Assembly: GCA_011316305.1 (NCBI GenBank)
Contig: SAUG01000012.1
Location: 434,001 to 498,000 of the forward strand
Origin: Rusavskia elegans
Lineage: Eukaryota > Ascomycota > Lecanoromycetes > Teloschistales > Teloschistaceae
Reading direction: 5' to 3'
DNA length: 64,000 bases
Of this stretch, positions 46,839 to 59,054 are shown piece after piece. The notes under the pieces were generated by a model that saw nothing but the letters and a program-made list of their open reading frames with translations, made no database searches and was not told the DNA's origin. The stretch's first letter is position 1; every line of letters begins with the position of its first letter. The position numbers and the translations under genes were made by a program.

Positions 46839-49800
46839 TCACTTCCCATAACTCACCGTCCTCCCCAACGGACTCTGCACCTTGCTGGCCCACTGCAGAC
46901 TCTTCCTCCTCGCCACCAACAATCTCTGCCTGAGGGCCGCATCCGGCTGATCTTCGATCCTTCCGCTCAGCGGAAAGAACAATTCCTGGGATTGCTTCGG
47001 GGGACATGTCTGCTGCACTAATCTGGCGCCTTTGCTTAGATAATAGGGGGTCGTTGGTGACAGCGGCGAGTTGAAATCTTCGTTGGCTGTACCGTCATAC
47101 GTCATTTCGACGTCAGTGACAGGAGTCGAAGGGATTTGCTGTAGGATTTCGAAAGTCTCGCGACGGGATACAGGGGTATCAAAAGTCATGAACTCCTTGG
47201 TAGGGGAAATCTCAGCTGCCGCTGCTTTGCTGGGCGTCTCTGCTGGGACTAGACTGCCATTCAGATTGGCCAGTGCTCGAGGTTCCATGGATTTGCGTCG
47301 ACGAGAACCACCGCGAGGAACGATAGATGTATCGACGGCGTAGTCGACTTCATCTAGCCACTTGTCTTCACGCTCGCAGCTACCGTCCGTTAGTAAACAC
47401 AGTTGCACACTTGGCATTCAGAACATACTCTAAGACCCATCCGACACCGACACACAAGACGGCTCCTTTCGCCTCGCGGACCTTCTCAAGCGTCCGCTTA
47501 CCTCCATCCTTGTACACTACGTGGGTGATTCCCACCTTGCTACAAGCAGTACCCACTTCAGGCGATGCATTCGGCTGCGGCGAGGCTTCAGAGGCCTGCG
47601 GGTTCCAGTGCCATTGCTTGACACATCTGGCACCCATCTGAGTCAGAAGATCGACGAAGATTCCACTTGCGTCGGCTCCTTCAGTCGTATGTACGTCGAC
47701 ATGGACAATCGCTCCCTTGAGCACGCTCGAGTAGCCGGCTTTCCGAATTGATCGCCCTGGCGTACTTGCCGCAGGCCTGGGCCCTGCCGTGGGCGTCTCG
47801 GGCGTGTCCAGGGCATCCACGTCGCCAGGAAGCATGCTTATCGCTAGATTCGTGTTTTGTAGGATAGGACTCAGAATGCTGTCACGACCGATGCTTAGTA
47901 CCTCGGGCATGCAGATTTCTGACAGAGGAGCAGTCAGGGATTTGCTTCGCTTTCGGGGAACCATCAAAGGCGTGTCGTCAGCTGCAGGTCGTAAGGGTAC
48001 CTTCGATACTGTGTGGATCTCTCGTGGATTCTGTCCAAAGACCCGCGCAGGGGTACATGTCAATGTTTGATCTTGCATGTTTTGCTCCACCAAGCTCTGA
48101 TGTTCCGGTACGGCATTCTCGTCGCCATAAACCTCCGAAGCTTGAGAATCGATGCCTGTCCGGACGTCCGCTTGGGAATCTGGAAACTCGTCATTACGAC
48201 AACCTTGAAGTTCATCCGTTGAGCCTTCTTCGAGATCTGATGCAGCCTCGTCTGCATCTCGGATAACCATCTCGTCCTCAAAGAAAGATTGTTTAGCAGG
48301 CGAAACAACAGAAACTGCGGCTGGAGAGGACGGGTTTCGAGCAGGGAAAATTGGTCTGATGGGAGAGAAGATACCACGCTTATAGCTGGCCTGAGCGCCA
48401 GCTTTCTTCTCGGGGCTTGCAGCCAGCCAAGAACTCATTTGCATTGCCAACGGAGTCATAGCAACACTGTCTCTCTTCGTGCCACGAGACGTTCGATGAA
48501 CACGTGCGGAAGACCTGTTCGCCTCCCCAGCGGATACAACGCTCGGGGTGCCAAAGTCTTTGGTGGATATGCCAAAGCTTTTTAGCGGTGATAGTGAAGC
48601 CTGCTTTTCGGGAGATGCGAGTTCATCTTCGGACTCCGAATCGTCCACATGACTTACAAGCATGGGCGACGCGAGCACGAATGCTGGTCTGGCGGCAGAA
48701 TTTGGAGGACCCATTGGTGTAGAAATGCTCTTACTGGAATTTTGGATATCATTCATCTGATGCAAGTCAATTTCGACATCCTGATTGAGATCCTTTTCGT
48801 CTGCCTCAACTGCGTGGTCAAGGTGTTCTCCAAGATCAATAGAGCTTGGTTCGTCTTCAGGGTCAGACTTGGCCTCTGAGCTCTTAGTCAAAATGGGTTC
48901 TTCTGCTGGTGAGTGAGGACTCTCTGTGGCCTCTGAAAGTGTCTCGCTAACTTCTAGCTCAAGCTGTTCTTCCACTTTGGTTGTTTCTGGCTCCTTGACA
49001 GGACTCGGAGTGGGCGTGTTTGCGTGAGCAGTAATCTTCTGCCCCTTGAAAGAATCATGAACCCTGAATTGTTGTCCAGGCGTTTTGGCTGCTCGTAGCG
49101 AACTGCTTCCCGCGCACTCGGTCGAGAGAGACGGTAGCTTGGAAGTATTGATTTGTTCAAAAGCAGTCGAGGCATCGACGGTCGGTACGCCAGCCGAGGC
49201 TTTGGTAGATGAGAAAAGCGACGATGTTTTCATCACTGTCCCTGGTCGCCGAGCTGGGGACTTCATGAGTGAACTCTTCACAGGAGTCTTGGACCACTGT
49301 AGAATGGGTTTCGTGCTTGAATCACCAAGGTTTACCCGTTTTGGAGATTCCTTGAGCGGCGACTTCGTTGGGGATGAAGGAGCATCGAACTTGGGCGGAG
49401 CAATACGGCTGCCTATATCAACCTTTCGCGGAGACTCTTTCATTGCGTCCTTGAATGGTGATGGAGGCGGTTTGCGAGGAGAGGTTGCAAGTCTTCCAGG
49501 TGACGTGTTCTTCGTAGGTGATTGTGGTGCATCGGTTGGAGCAAACTCAAGCCTGGCGATTGAAGTGTCTGCGTCGCCATTGACACTCATCGGAATCTTT
49601 GAAGGTGATTTGGTCAAGAGTCTGACAGACGTTTTGTCGCCAGCCAGTTCATCCTCCGATCCGACGGAGGGTGTCTTAGCCACCTGGGTCACCTTCTTCG
49701 GCGAGAGTGGGAGAAGACTGGGTTTCGAGGTGTCGTCGTCAGCTTTGGCTTCTTGCTTCGCGGCCTTGGTCGCTCTAGCGCCTCCTTTCGCTACTGCTGG

Positions 49801-50505
49801 CTTGCGAATTGGTTTGGCCCTCAATCCAGTGGCCTGTGTCTCTGGCTTTTTCTGACCATCAACCACCAGTGGCTGGTTTTCCTTATCTTGTCCTGCACGG
49901 TCGTCAAATTTCACTCGCTTCTTCGGTGCTGCAGCTGCTGCCCGAGTACGAGTCGTCACGGGTTTAGCAGGCGCATTGGTTGCTGTCCGGCCGCGAGTAG
50001 CTCTCCCTGGAGGTGCTGTTTTGACATCTTCAGCAGTTGCCTCAACTGTTGCTTCGGGCGCAACGGGCGCCTCGAGTTCGGCATTCCTCTTAGGCCTGCC
50101 TCTCGCTTTTGGCAGTTGTTCTGCTGTGTCGACCGGCGCTGCATTCTTGTTCGAGCGGGACCGCGTTGCTGTTGATGGAGTCTTCGAAGTGACAGAGGTC
50201 TCGGCAGCAGTGCTCAAGTTGCTTTTAGCTTTGCCTCGCGTTTTCGGTGGCTCTGCGGCCGGCTGGTCCGTCATAGCGTCCTCCTGTGGGTCGTCATTCA
50301 GTTCTTCATCTGGCTGTACAATGGTTTTGATTAGTCTTTGGGTTGGCCCTGCTGCGTTCTTCTTGCTTGCCCCAACTCTCGCGGAAGCAGTCTTAACACG
50401 AGTAGTCTCAGGCTTGGAGTCGACGTCCATCTTTGCGCGTGCACGAGTAACCCGCTTTGGTGGAGATTGAGGCATGTCGAGCGTTTGTTTTCTTTTGAGT
50501 GGCAT
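46839..50505 (-). CDS. large disordered protein with a C-terminal BRCT domain
   Basis: Exons 50505-47429 and 47379-46839 join through GA|C, 1205 codons. Residues 1-900 are low complexity (K, P, S, T, A) with many S/T-P sites and basic patches, as in chromatin proteins. The BRCT domain lies at about 925-1045: LKGAIVHVDVHTTEGADASG, LLTQMGARCVKQW, THVVYKDGGKRTLEKV and GVGWVLDCEREDKWLDEVDY, whose conserved tryptophan is intact. A conserved fungal tail, YYLSKGARLVQQTCPPKQSQ then LFFPLSGRIEDQPDAALRQR, follows. A nuclear DNA-damage or checkpoint role is inferred from BRCT and S/T-P density; the ortholog name is not certain. Confidence 0.85.
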
Positions 50506-50896
50506 GGCAGAAGATCAGAAGAAGGAGCACCTCGCAAATAGTCTAAGAATGGCAATTGATTTGTTGTGACTGGAGTAGTGAATGTGGATTCTCCAACGTG
50601 GGGAAAAGTAGGTCGATATTGATTGTTTATGATCGCCGCATAGCAACCGAGCCAGCCGAGAACCGCAAGCGTGGAGTGGTCCTAATGATCCGCATTCTAC
50701 GACAACCGAGACCAACACCAGATGCTCGAATGCCAACAATATCTATTACCATACTCTTTTGCATCAATTTTGACTCCTTCAATAATTTCCATCATCGTCC
50801 TCCGAAGCTGGACTAGGTGGCCTCTCCCCAAGCCGACTTTAATCACTCGCTTCTTTATCCAGCACAAATTCCATTGTCCCCCAGTCCTTGAACACA
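50506..50896. other. intergenic region upstream of the BRCT gene
   Basis: About 390 bp, expected to contain the BRCT gene promoter and the former 3' end of the GH92 gene. Confidence 0.4.
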
Positions 50897-53069
50897 TCAT
50901 CCCAAGTAACCCAGTTCTTTGACCTTCAAACTCCGTACATAATCCTCCTTACCCTCTTTGGTAATCTTCAGAGTCTTCCTTCGTCCAAGATCAATGCTCA
51001 TACCGAACCATGGACTCCCTATCAGGAAACTTGTCTGTCCCGTCAACGGATACAAACCGATCATGTTCCACAACAGCCATGTCTGCATAGCGCCGCTGTC
51101 CGAGTTTCCTGGCAGACCCGACCTGCCGGGTCTGTAGTAGGCTTTGGCGGTATATCGAGACCGCTTTACACTGAGATCCTGCCGGCCAACGAAGTGGTAC
51201 AGATACGGTGTCGTGAAGCTGACTTCGTTCGAAGGGTCGAAGATGGTATGGTTACATTTGGAATAGCCATGGGGATTCTTATTGAATTCGAACGTCGTAT
51301 CAAGCCTGTCGATGAATTTGTCATCATCTCCAATACGATGGATAAGAGTGGACATGTCATGGTGAGGATTGAAAGAGTATTCACAGGGGAGCGCTTCGTA
51401 GTAGGCGTCCGCCCAATAGCAGCCGCCGCAGCTGCGCGGGTCTTGATCAACGAATTCGCCTCCATCTTTGAATCCAGGCACCACGAAGCCCTTGAAGCCT
51501 AGAGCGCTGGCATCCGGGTTCCAATGGTGCCGCCAATTGCGTGATCGATCAAGGAATTTTGCTGCATCGTCAGATTTATCCAGCCCTTTCGCTACTTGGT
51601 ACAGTGCAAAGTCGTTCGCCGCGTATTCGACGGCTCGACTGACCGATCTTGAGTATTCATCCGTGATGAAGCCATTGGTGAGTCATGGGATAGCTGCGCC
51701 TCTCCCATCTCTGTTTGATGACTCGGGGGCACTAGGGTCAGGGTGGTCGTTCGGTGGTGGTTTCTCAGAGTATTTGATCATTGCTTTGAAACCATCGTCC
51801 CATTCGCCCGCTCCTTGGACACCTTTGACATAAGCGTCTGCAAGGACATTCGAGCCTCCCTGGGTTCGACCGTTCGAGTTCGACAATCGGCCATCAGGCA
51901 TGTAACCGTCGTGACGCCAGAGATCAATTAATGAACGGATTTGTTCTTAGTATGCGTCAGGCCGAAGGACTTGCATCACTGATGTAGAACATCTGAATAA
52001 ATCCCAGAGTGAGACATAGTCATCGTAGTATGGCTCATTGGATCTCCATTTCGGATTCTCCCCTGTCCTGTTGGTCGGCATGAGATGCATGCCATACACA
52101 GAAGGGTAGAGTAGCTGGAATTCATCAGCGCGATCCGTGTCGGTCTTAATCTTGGATAAGATTTGCGTGTTCCAATTTTCTTTTGCAGCTGATACAAGAT
52201 CGTCAACAGTGGTACCAGCTGGAATCTCGTCATTGACGAATTGGCAGGCTTTTGCGGAAGAGATCCCTGATATTCCCACCCTAGACTTGATATCATGGTG
52301 TTCGAAGCTGAAGACAGCACCTACTCTTCCGTCGGACTGGACAGTGTTCTCTGGGCTTTCCACAGAGAGTTCGGACTCTCCGTGAACAAACTGGCAGTCG
52401 CTGGTAAGTCAAATCGACCACGGAAGTGTATAGTCCTGAAATTCCCTGAAATTCAGTTATCCTTGAACTCTTCAAAAGCTGTACAAGGATATAATCACCA
52501 ATCGGGAGCTAAACACGCCGTAGTAGAGCATTCTTTGCATTCAAGACTCGATTCTCACCTAAATACCAGCCAATGTTGTATGTGGCGTCGCCTTCGTACG
52601 CAACGTGTCCATAGTCTCCATACACCAGGCTGATATTACCATTGACGTAATGTTGCTCAGTCCCTAGGCCTCGATGCGAAGGAAGGAAATGGGACGCATC
52701 TACTACAACGATGTTTGTGGCCAGGCCACCTGGAAACCGATAGGAGAACATCCCAGCATGATCCGATGCCGCGAGATACACCGAGACACCGTTAGCTAGA
52801 CTCGAGCTGTAGCGATCAACTTCCGCCCGATCCGGAGAGGAACGAGGAATGGAGAGATCTGCCAGAAGGCGTGATACTTTGCCTACCACTGGCAGCTGGG
52901 ATACCACGCCATATTTGGGAGCTCCGCCGATACCAGATTGATGCATCAATGAGATAGTGGATATCTTACCATTCGGGAGATATCCAGCATAGGCATCAGT
53001 TGAGTCCAGGATAACGTTAGGCCCCAACCTGATTTTCGCGAACGGTTTGCTAAGGACGTTGGGAAACAT
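50897..53069 (-). pseudogene. broken GH92 alpha-1,2-mannosidase
   Basis: Nearly the whole family can be read from 53069 to 50897, but not in one frame. The first exon (MFPNVLSKPFAKIRLGPNV, then GIGGAPKYGVVSQLPVVG) ends at a good GTGAGA donor at 52558. The central part NEPYYDDYVSLWDLFRCSTS ends in a TAA at 51947-51949, and the next residues EQIRSLIDLWRHDGYMPDGR continue the family in the same frame. A TGA at 51683-51685 sits where GH92 has tryptophan, again followed in frame by FITDEYSRSVSRAVEYAAND. The piece between 52290 and 52510 also carries stops, and the very N-terminus is disrupted. GH92 enzymes trim mannose from N-glycans. I find no signal peptide. Confidence 0.8.
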
Positions 53070-55237
53070 GTTGCCCCCATCCCCTGTTCAAAAGCTAGGT
53101 ACCGATCAGTCCAGGACCGGTATTAATGGTAAAAGGAGGTTCAGGCATACAATGTATCTACACGCTGTGTGAAGTCCTCGAAGATAGTGCTGATAGAAAA
53201 CAATGTGGCGACTAAGAGCCCACTGAAGCAAGGCCAGAATAGCATACGATAAGTTCGCAAAGATATATAACAGCCTTAAGTAATAATATTGAGAACGCCT
53301 GGGGGGAAAAGGAAAGGTAAATTGCAAGAAATCCTTTCCAGATGTGAAATGCGGACCTATGAGAGAGAACGCCGTACGAACCAGATACATCGTATGGCCG
53401 CAGACAACAGAGATCCTGGCCAGGCTGAGTTGGAAGTTCAAGACCAGGATTGACTGCATGCCAATGATCGGTGACTGTACACCGCATGAAGGGATCGCTT
53501 TCCCTCAGGGTTTAATATCATGATCCCTGCTAAAATGTAATTTTGAAATTGAACGCTATCCAATAGTATTGGAGATTTTGCTCTGCCACATGCGCTTCGG
53601 CGCAGACGAAGAAACAGGGAATCCTATGAACGACTCAGTCGCGGCTGGTGCACGACTCCGGTTACAGTCCCTCAGAAGACCAGTCGCCACTAAAGAAGGT
53701 AGAGGCAAATCTGTCCCTGACTGCGACGTAACAATACAAGGGACAAGAATGCTGAGCATTGAACGAAAGCCCAGCATGTCCGATCGTTGGAAGATTGATG
53801 GCACTTGCCAGATCTGGATCAACCAGATGCTGTACTCCTACTCCCAGAACAGCATATTATCCTCAGGAAGCGTACTATGAGTTTGGATGAGACCGAGACA
53901 GATCGTCGAGTCCAGAATGCTGGCTGGCAGAACAAAGTTTGCTTGGAGCGACATGCACATTGCAGGACATGCGCGCATCAACAAATCCTTTCGCATGAGT
54001 GATAAACCTGACTGAGATGATTCGATAAGTGCGATCACAACGAGCAATCGTCTGCCACTGCCCTTGTGGTCTCGCGTCTAGATCACTGTCTTACTTTGCC
54101 TGCGATGCCCAATACTACTAGTCCTGGGGGCTGCCTAGTTCCCAATCGATTTTTGAGTCTCGCTTTGGAAAGATGGCAGGGTCGGATGTCATTAAGAAGT
54201 ATACGGTGTTGATTTCCGGCGTAGTAAGTCCCCCATATTGCATCCAACATGGAACGCATGACTATAGCCGGACAATTGCACGATTCGTTGTCCTTGTGAA
54301 GGCTATATTCAGTTTGAATGTGCTGAGTATCGTGAACGATATAGGATCAGTTCGGTCTTCTGCATTTTGATTGGTTCATAGAAGAGCTGAGGAGGTGAAG
54401 AGTCAACCGTATGAAAGCTCTAGTCGCATATGGGTCTCGTCGTACAATTCGTTCTGGATAGTATTGCTGGCCAGCGGTCACAGATGGATTTCAACCAGAC
54501 TTAGAACGGGAGACATCAGGAGCAGTAACCAGTTGCTTCCTTTCATGTCCGAGGATGACTGCCAAATGTGAGTCCCGACAAAGGAGAATGGGTGGTCAGT
54601 ACCCACTGCGTTGGTAAAGTATGTAGCTGGTAACTATCATAATAGGAGCTGCCACCATAGCCATGACGACCCTTTTAGATCACTCAGCATGCATGGTATG
54701 TCACAAAGTTAGATTCCACTCACTTCCGGGCAGTCTGCTTGTAGTTCTGAGGCAATCGACTTGGTGGAGGCTTTCCTGGCCATTGTCGCTGATTCCGTAC
54801 AACTGACTGTAGCTGTGGAGATGGAGATGCTTGAGTCGGTTGAATTTTTCCACCTTTAGTATTCGAAGTATTGAGACCAGCAATTTGGAGCTGTCTAAGT
54901 TGCAATTGGCCCAGATACTTGAATCTGGATTCTGATCTAAATTGCTCGATGCTCATCATATCTTGGAGGTATTAGCAACCTGCCGACTTAGATTGGCTCC
55001 GGTTTTCCCACTAAATCCAGCAGGTACAATGCTGTAGTTCCATTAGACGATGGATTGAATGATTAGCTCTTGATGGGTCGGCAATCACGTATTAAAGGAC
55101 TCCGGAGAGAGCAAGAGGTCAATATGAGTACTTGGAAGAGCGCTGAGTAAGCATTTGCGACCAATGAGACAGTCCGTGCTCACGGGTCATTCATCGCGAA
55201 CAGCTGGCTTCTCTCCTCTCATCCATACAGCAACAAC
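53070..55237. other. long intergenic region, no confident gene
   Basis: About 2.2 kb, AT-richer than average. Minus-strand frames at 53556-53822 and 53838-54047 and a plus frame at 53569-53880 overlap one another and show no recognisable family. It adjoins the decayed GH92 gene and may be decaying too. Confidence 0.4.
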
Positions 55238-56274
55238 ATGCGTCCTCATATTCTATCCACCGTCGTTCTTTTCCTCTCCATTTGGGACCTGCCGTTAGCT
55301 GTTGCGGCATCCTGGGGTTTTAATGACGCCACGGTTTCAGTGCATGGGAAGAAGGCTGGAGTAGGCGCTGGTGAAAAGCAGAAGTAATCCAAGACTGCTC
55401 TTGGTTCCTGTCTACTCAAACTGACGTAGCCCTCAAGGTTGGTTCAGCACAAGTCGCTTCCAGATCCAGTTCTGCTTGGGGAGTCGGACACACTCAAGAT
55501 ACTACTCACTACCATTGAGGATAAGAAAGCAAGCCGGCCGCATCAAGCTTTCCTTCTCCTCCGAGAACCCAAATCGAATCTCGACACCTCGTTCCCATTG
55601 AATATCAAGGACAGCGGCAAAGGCAAATTGGAGCTGGTGAGTTGTTTCCAGTGCATGGGCTACCCTGAGTTGCTGACATGAGTGTTTCCAGAGCCACAAA
55701 GATTTACCCATCCAATTCTCGTCGAGATCACAGACTTTAAGCGCATCGCTCGTCATTGCCTCTTTTGGCTCGTCGAAGCCATACAGGAGCCATGCGTTTG
55801 ATCTGAAGATCGAGTTCGACCCTTCGTCGCCGCCTAAATCTGTCGACAAGCCCCTCCGATATGGAAAGCTACCAGAGATCCACCACATCTTCAAATCGGA
55901 CCCAAAAAGCCCACCGAAGATTATCACAATAGTCTTCGCCGGGGCCGTTATTGCGGCGCTTCCATCTTTGCTCATCGTAGTACGTTCCACCGACTTATGC
56001 CGACCGCCGTATGCTAATGTGGTTCCACCTTCAGTGGCTCTCCTTGGGAGCAAACATCAATCACACGTCAAAAGCCTTCGGAAGTTCACCACTATCTCAC
56101 ACCGCTTTCTTCCTTTCAATACTAGCAATGGAAGGGATCTTCTTCATGTACTACACGTCTTGGAATCTCTTTCAGACATTACCAGGTGCTGCTGTTGTAG
56201 GATTGATATCTTTCCTTAGCGGAAGCAGGGCTTTACGGGAAGTCCAGGAGCGAAGACTTGCTGGTCTAAGATAG
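55238..56274 (+). CDS. SWP1: oligosaccharyltransferase subunit SWP1 (ribophorin II)
   Basis: Exons 55238-55383, 55438-55636, 55692-55979 and 56035-56274 join in phase, 290 codons. Residues 1-25 are a signal peptide (MRPHILSTVVLFLSIWDLPL). The luminal part has VLLGESDTLKILLTTIEDKK, RPHQAFLLLREPKSNLDTSF and FDPSSPPKSVDKPLRYGKLP then EIHHIFKSD, characteristic of ribophorin II. Three membrane segments close the protein (IVFAGAVIAALPSLLIV, AFFLSILAMEGIFFMYYTSW, AAVVGLISFLSGSRAL). It is a structural subunit of the ER complex that transfers glycan to asparagine. The first acceptor (CCTCAAG) was chosen because it alone restores the frame. Confidence 0.9.
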
Positions 56275-56511
56275 AAGGGATCTAGAAGCTACTGTATAAC
56301 ACCGCAGTATATCCAGTGGTATCTATGAAATGTGAACTGTATTATCTTGTACCCGAGCCATTCGTGCAAAGGATATACATAGAGACAGGCATCAGAATTT
56401 CCTGCACACTTCGTCTGATTGGACAATATCGTCGATGACCTCACTGTCGAGAATGCAAACAATATCGGTACTCTAATCATCTTCATTGAACAACACACCA
56501 ATCTGCTCACA

Positions 56512-57324
56512 ATGGGCGCCTCCTCATCCAAAGCCGCTCGATCTGCTGCGTCCTCCTCCGCGCGCCGGAAATATCCCTCCAGAACCCCAGAATCAAACCC
56601 AACCACCAACACATCCTCCGCACCTCCTACACCAGCCGGACATCCCACAGCTCCTGGCCCAACAGTGCACCCGCAGTCCCAAGCAAGCGGTAGCAGAGAC
56701 GAATGTTCGTGATTCTTCCGAGATATCCATATCTACCATTGATAAACGAGCCATCTCCGCCACATTCCCTTTCACCAACCCCCTTCCCCCAATGTTACTT
56801 ACGTCCACTCTCCCTGCAACTCTACCTCATCCTCCCAACACCCTGCTAACACCATCTCAACAGCCATCAACCTCGACGCCTCAGACCCCGACTTCGCCCG
56901 CTCCCTCCGCTCCCTTGGCCCCGTCCAACCATCCTCCACCCTTTCAAACTCCTCTACCTTCTCCCCCGGCTCCGCACCCTCACCCTCCTCACCGAACCCA
57001 CCTCAGAACAATTACCAAACGCAACCGCAAATCTTCCCAAACCACCTCTTAAACCCTGCGCTCCAGATCCTCTCTCGCCGCTCCGAATTAGCCGAAGAAG
57101 CAGAAGCGGAGTTCACTCGACTACGGGGTGGAGGCGAGGGGAGACGATTTTTGGATGTGGTGAAGATACGGGAGGTGTTGGCGATGAGGGATGGGAGGGG
57201 GATGGGGGAGGGGGAGATTGAGGAACGGTTAGGGTTGAGGAGGGGGGTTGTCAAGAGGTTGGGGGGACGGGGGGTGATTAGTGAGGCGGGATTGGGAGCA
57301 GAGAAAGATGCTGGCCCATTGTAG
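56512..57324 (+). CDS. N-myristoylation-type protein with C-terminal helix-turn-helix-like domain
   Basis: Exons 56512-56704 and 56864-57324 join through T|CC with a long 159-bp intron, 217 codons. The start MGASSSKAARSAASSS fits the M-G-x-x-x-S N-myristoylation signal followed by basic residues. A Pro/Ser/Thr-rich linker follows. The C-terminal 80 residues are helical and ordered: HLLNPALQILSRRSELAEEA, RRFLDVVKIREVLAMRDGRG, and EIEERLGLRRGVVKRLGGRG, where the last resembles a turn-helix repeat. Fungal relatives are annotated only as HTH-domain proteins. Membrane anchoring is inferred from the signal; DNA binding is not demonstrated. Confidence 0.75.
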
Positions 57325-57464
57325 GATTCTGATGAGAGGATAAGATGAATGTTTAAGAGGCGGGTGTACAAGCATACTGGTGTGTTGTTAAGATTTCTAA
57401 GAAAAAGCCACTCCGACACCCGTGCTGCATAATTACAACCGAACCTAGGCCACAAGGTAGTGTG

Positions 57465-58540
57465 TCACCAAGCAGTATGTCCTCCATCAATCCGCAAATC
57501 AGCGGCCGTCATGAACGAGCTGGCTGCTGACATCAAGAAGACCGCCGCGCCTCTGTATTCTTCTGGTCTGCTTAACTTTCCGAGCATGTTCTGCTTCGGC
57601 CACTCTTCTCTCCTTTCCGGGTACTGCACGAATAGTTTTTCCACCATCTTTGTCACGATATACCCTGGGGATATGGTATTGACTCGGATGCCGTATTCAC
57701 CCCACTCCGAGGCCAAGTTTCTAGCCAATTGCAAGACACCGGCTTTCGAGGCGTTGTATACCGGACATATCAGACCCTAACACCCTCAGTGTCAGGCAAT
57801 GGAGCTGGAAGAAGATCAGGGCAGTCACGTACCCTGTTAGCAATATGAGCCGACATACTCGCAATCATTGCAATACTACCCCCGTTGCCAAATTTGATCA
57901 TTTGTTTCGCCGCCGCCTGCGCTGCCATAAACACGCCCGTGATGTTGATTTCCAACATCATATTCGCATCCTTAGCCGTATAATCCAACGCCGTCGTCTC
58001 TTGCTGTATTCCTGCGGCAGCGATCAGTCCATCCAGTCGTCCATGCGTATCTCCTATATCCTCAATGATCTTGTTCAAACCCCCTACATCCCGCACATCG
58101 ATATGCCGGTAGTACAGTGTAGTTCCTAGCTCCTTTGCTGCACGTTTCTGGATGCGGTAAAAGTCGGTTGATGGGTCGGGTAGTCTGTCGAGGGCATAGA
58201 CTGTCGCGCCAGCTTCAAGCAGAGCTTCGGCTTGGGTCAGGCCGAGGCCTCGAGCGCCCCCTGAGACGAGGATGACTCTGTCTGTCAATCTGAATTCGGG
58301 CATACGTTTGGTGGTTGCGAGGTAGGTTGGGGAGCCGGTGTTCTTTCTAAGGCTTTCTGATTCTTGTGGGGGCGGCGTCGGAGGACCTCGGGACGGAGTT
58401 CTCGGTTGATTGCCTTTTGGGGGATCTTCAAGAGTAGAAAGAAGACGATGGGAGGTGCAAAGGGTTTTGGACTGGCGGGGAGACCGCAGTATTTGGCATG
58501 GGCGGATAGCCCTGGAACATTGGCGAAAAGCACTTGCCAT
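57465..58540 (-). CDS. short-chain dehydrogenase/reductase with probable mitochondrial presequence
   Basis: Exons 58540-57833 and 57776-57465 join in phase 0, 339 codons. The first 80 residues are basic and Ser/Arg-rich (MASAFRQCSRAIRPCQILRS), resembling a mitochondrial presequence. The Rossmann motif is VILVSGGARGLGLTQAEALL; then LDGLIAAAGIQ, catalytic serine in IAMIASMSAH, Y-N-A-S-K in CPVYNASKAGVLQLARNLAS, and RVNTISPGYIVTKM. The end MTAADLRIDGGHTAW is typical of classical SDRs such as sorbose reductase/mannitol dehydrogenase types. Cofactor choice and substrate are not settled; DR after the second beta strand suggests NAD. Confidence 0.88.
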
Positions 58541-59005
58541 TGTGACCTGGGGATGAGTCGATGCTTGTTTTCTTTTTCACAAGATGCTGTTGAGATCACT
58601 CTGCAGGCCAAGAGCGAAATGGAGGAATGAATGAATGAATCAAACTTAAGGGGTAAGAAGAGAAAGGTAGCTCGGCATTGAAGGGGGCTTCATGATTAAG
58701 GCTGCTTTGACCTCCTCCTTATAATTGAGGCGTCTGTTCTTCCGGGGTAGTCGAGATGCGAACGTCTCCGAACTCGAAGACTCGGGAGACAAGCATTGCA
58801 TGCTGCAAACTTATTACATCGTGCCGCCCCGAGCGGGGAAAGAGGGGCAGGATTGCCGTACGAGAAGCACGCCGCTGTGCTGCGACAACCAAGAGTGCAC
58901 AGTACTATCAGGCGTTACTCGAAGGGAAATGAGGAAGTCGAGACAGAACAATGGGGATCTGGTATGAAGGTAGTGAGTGATAGGACAATCCTGGCCGTGT
59001 GCATT
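58541..59005. other. intergenic region upstream of the SDR
   Basis: About 465 bp that should carry the SDR promoter. It contains a short GAATGAATGAATGAATC tandem at about 58627 and ends at the left inverted repeat. Confidence 0.45.
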
Positions 59006-59054
59006 TGGCATATGCGAAACCGGCACGACACTCTTGGCACGACTTCTTGACTTC
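59006..59054 (+). repeat. left arm of a terminal-type inverted repeat
   Basis: This 49-bp stretch (TGGCATATGCGAAACC at its outer end, CTTGACTTC at its inner end) matches the reverse complement of 60871-60920 at about 46 of 50 positions, with one indel and transition-type differences. A weaker match (CCAGCGGGTTC against TCAGCGGATCC) continues inward. Confidence 0.8.
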
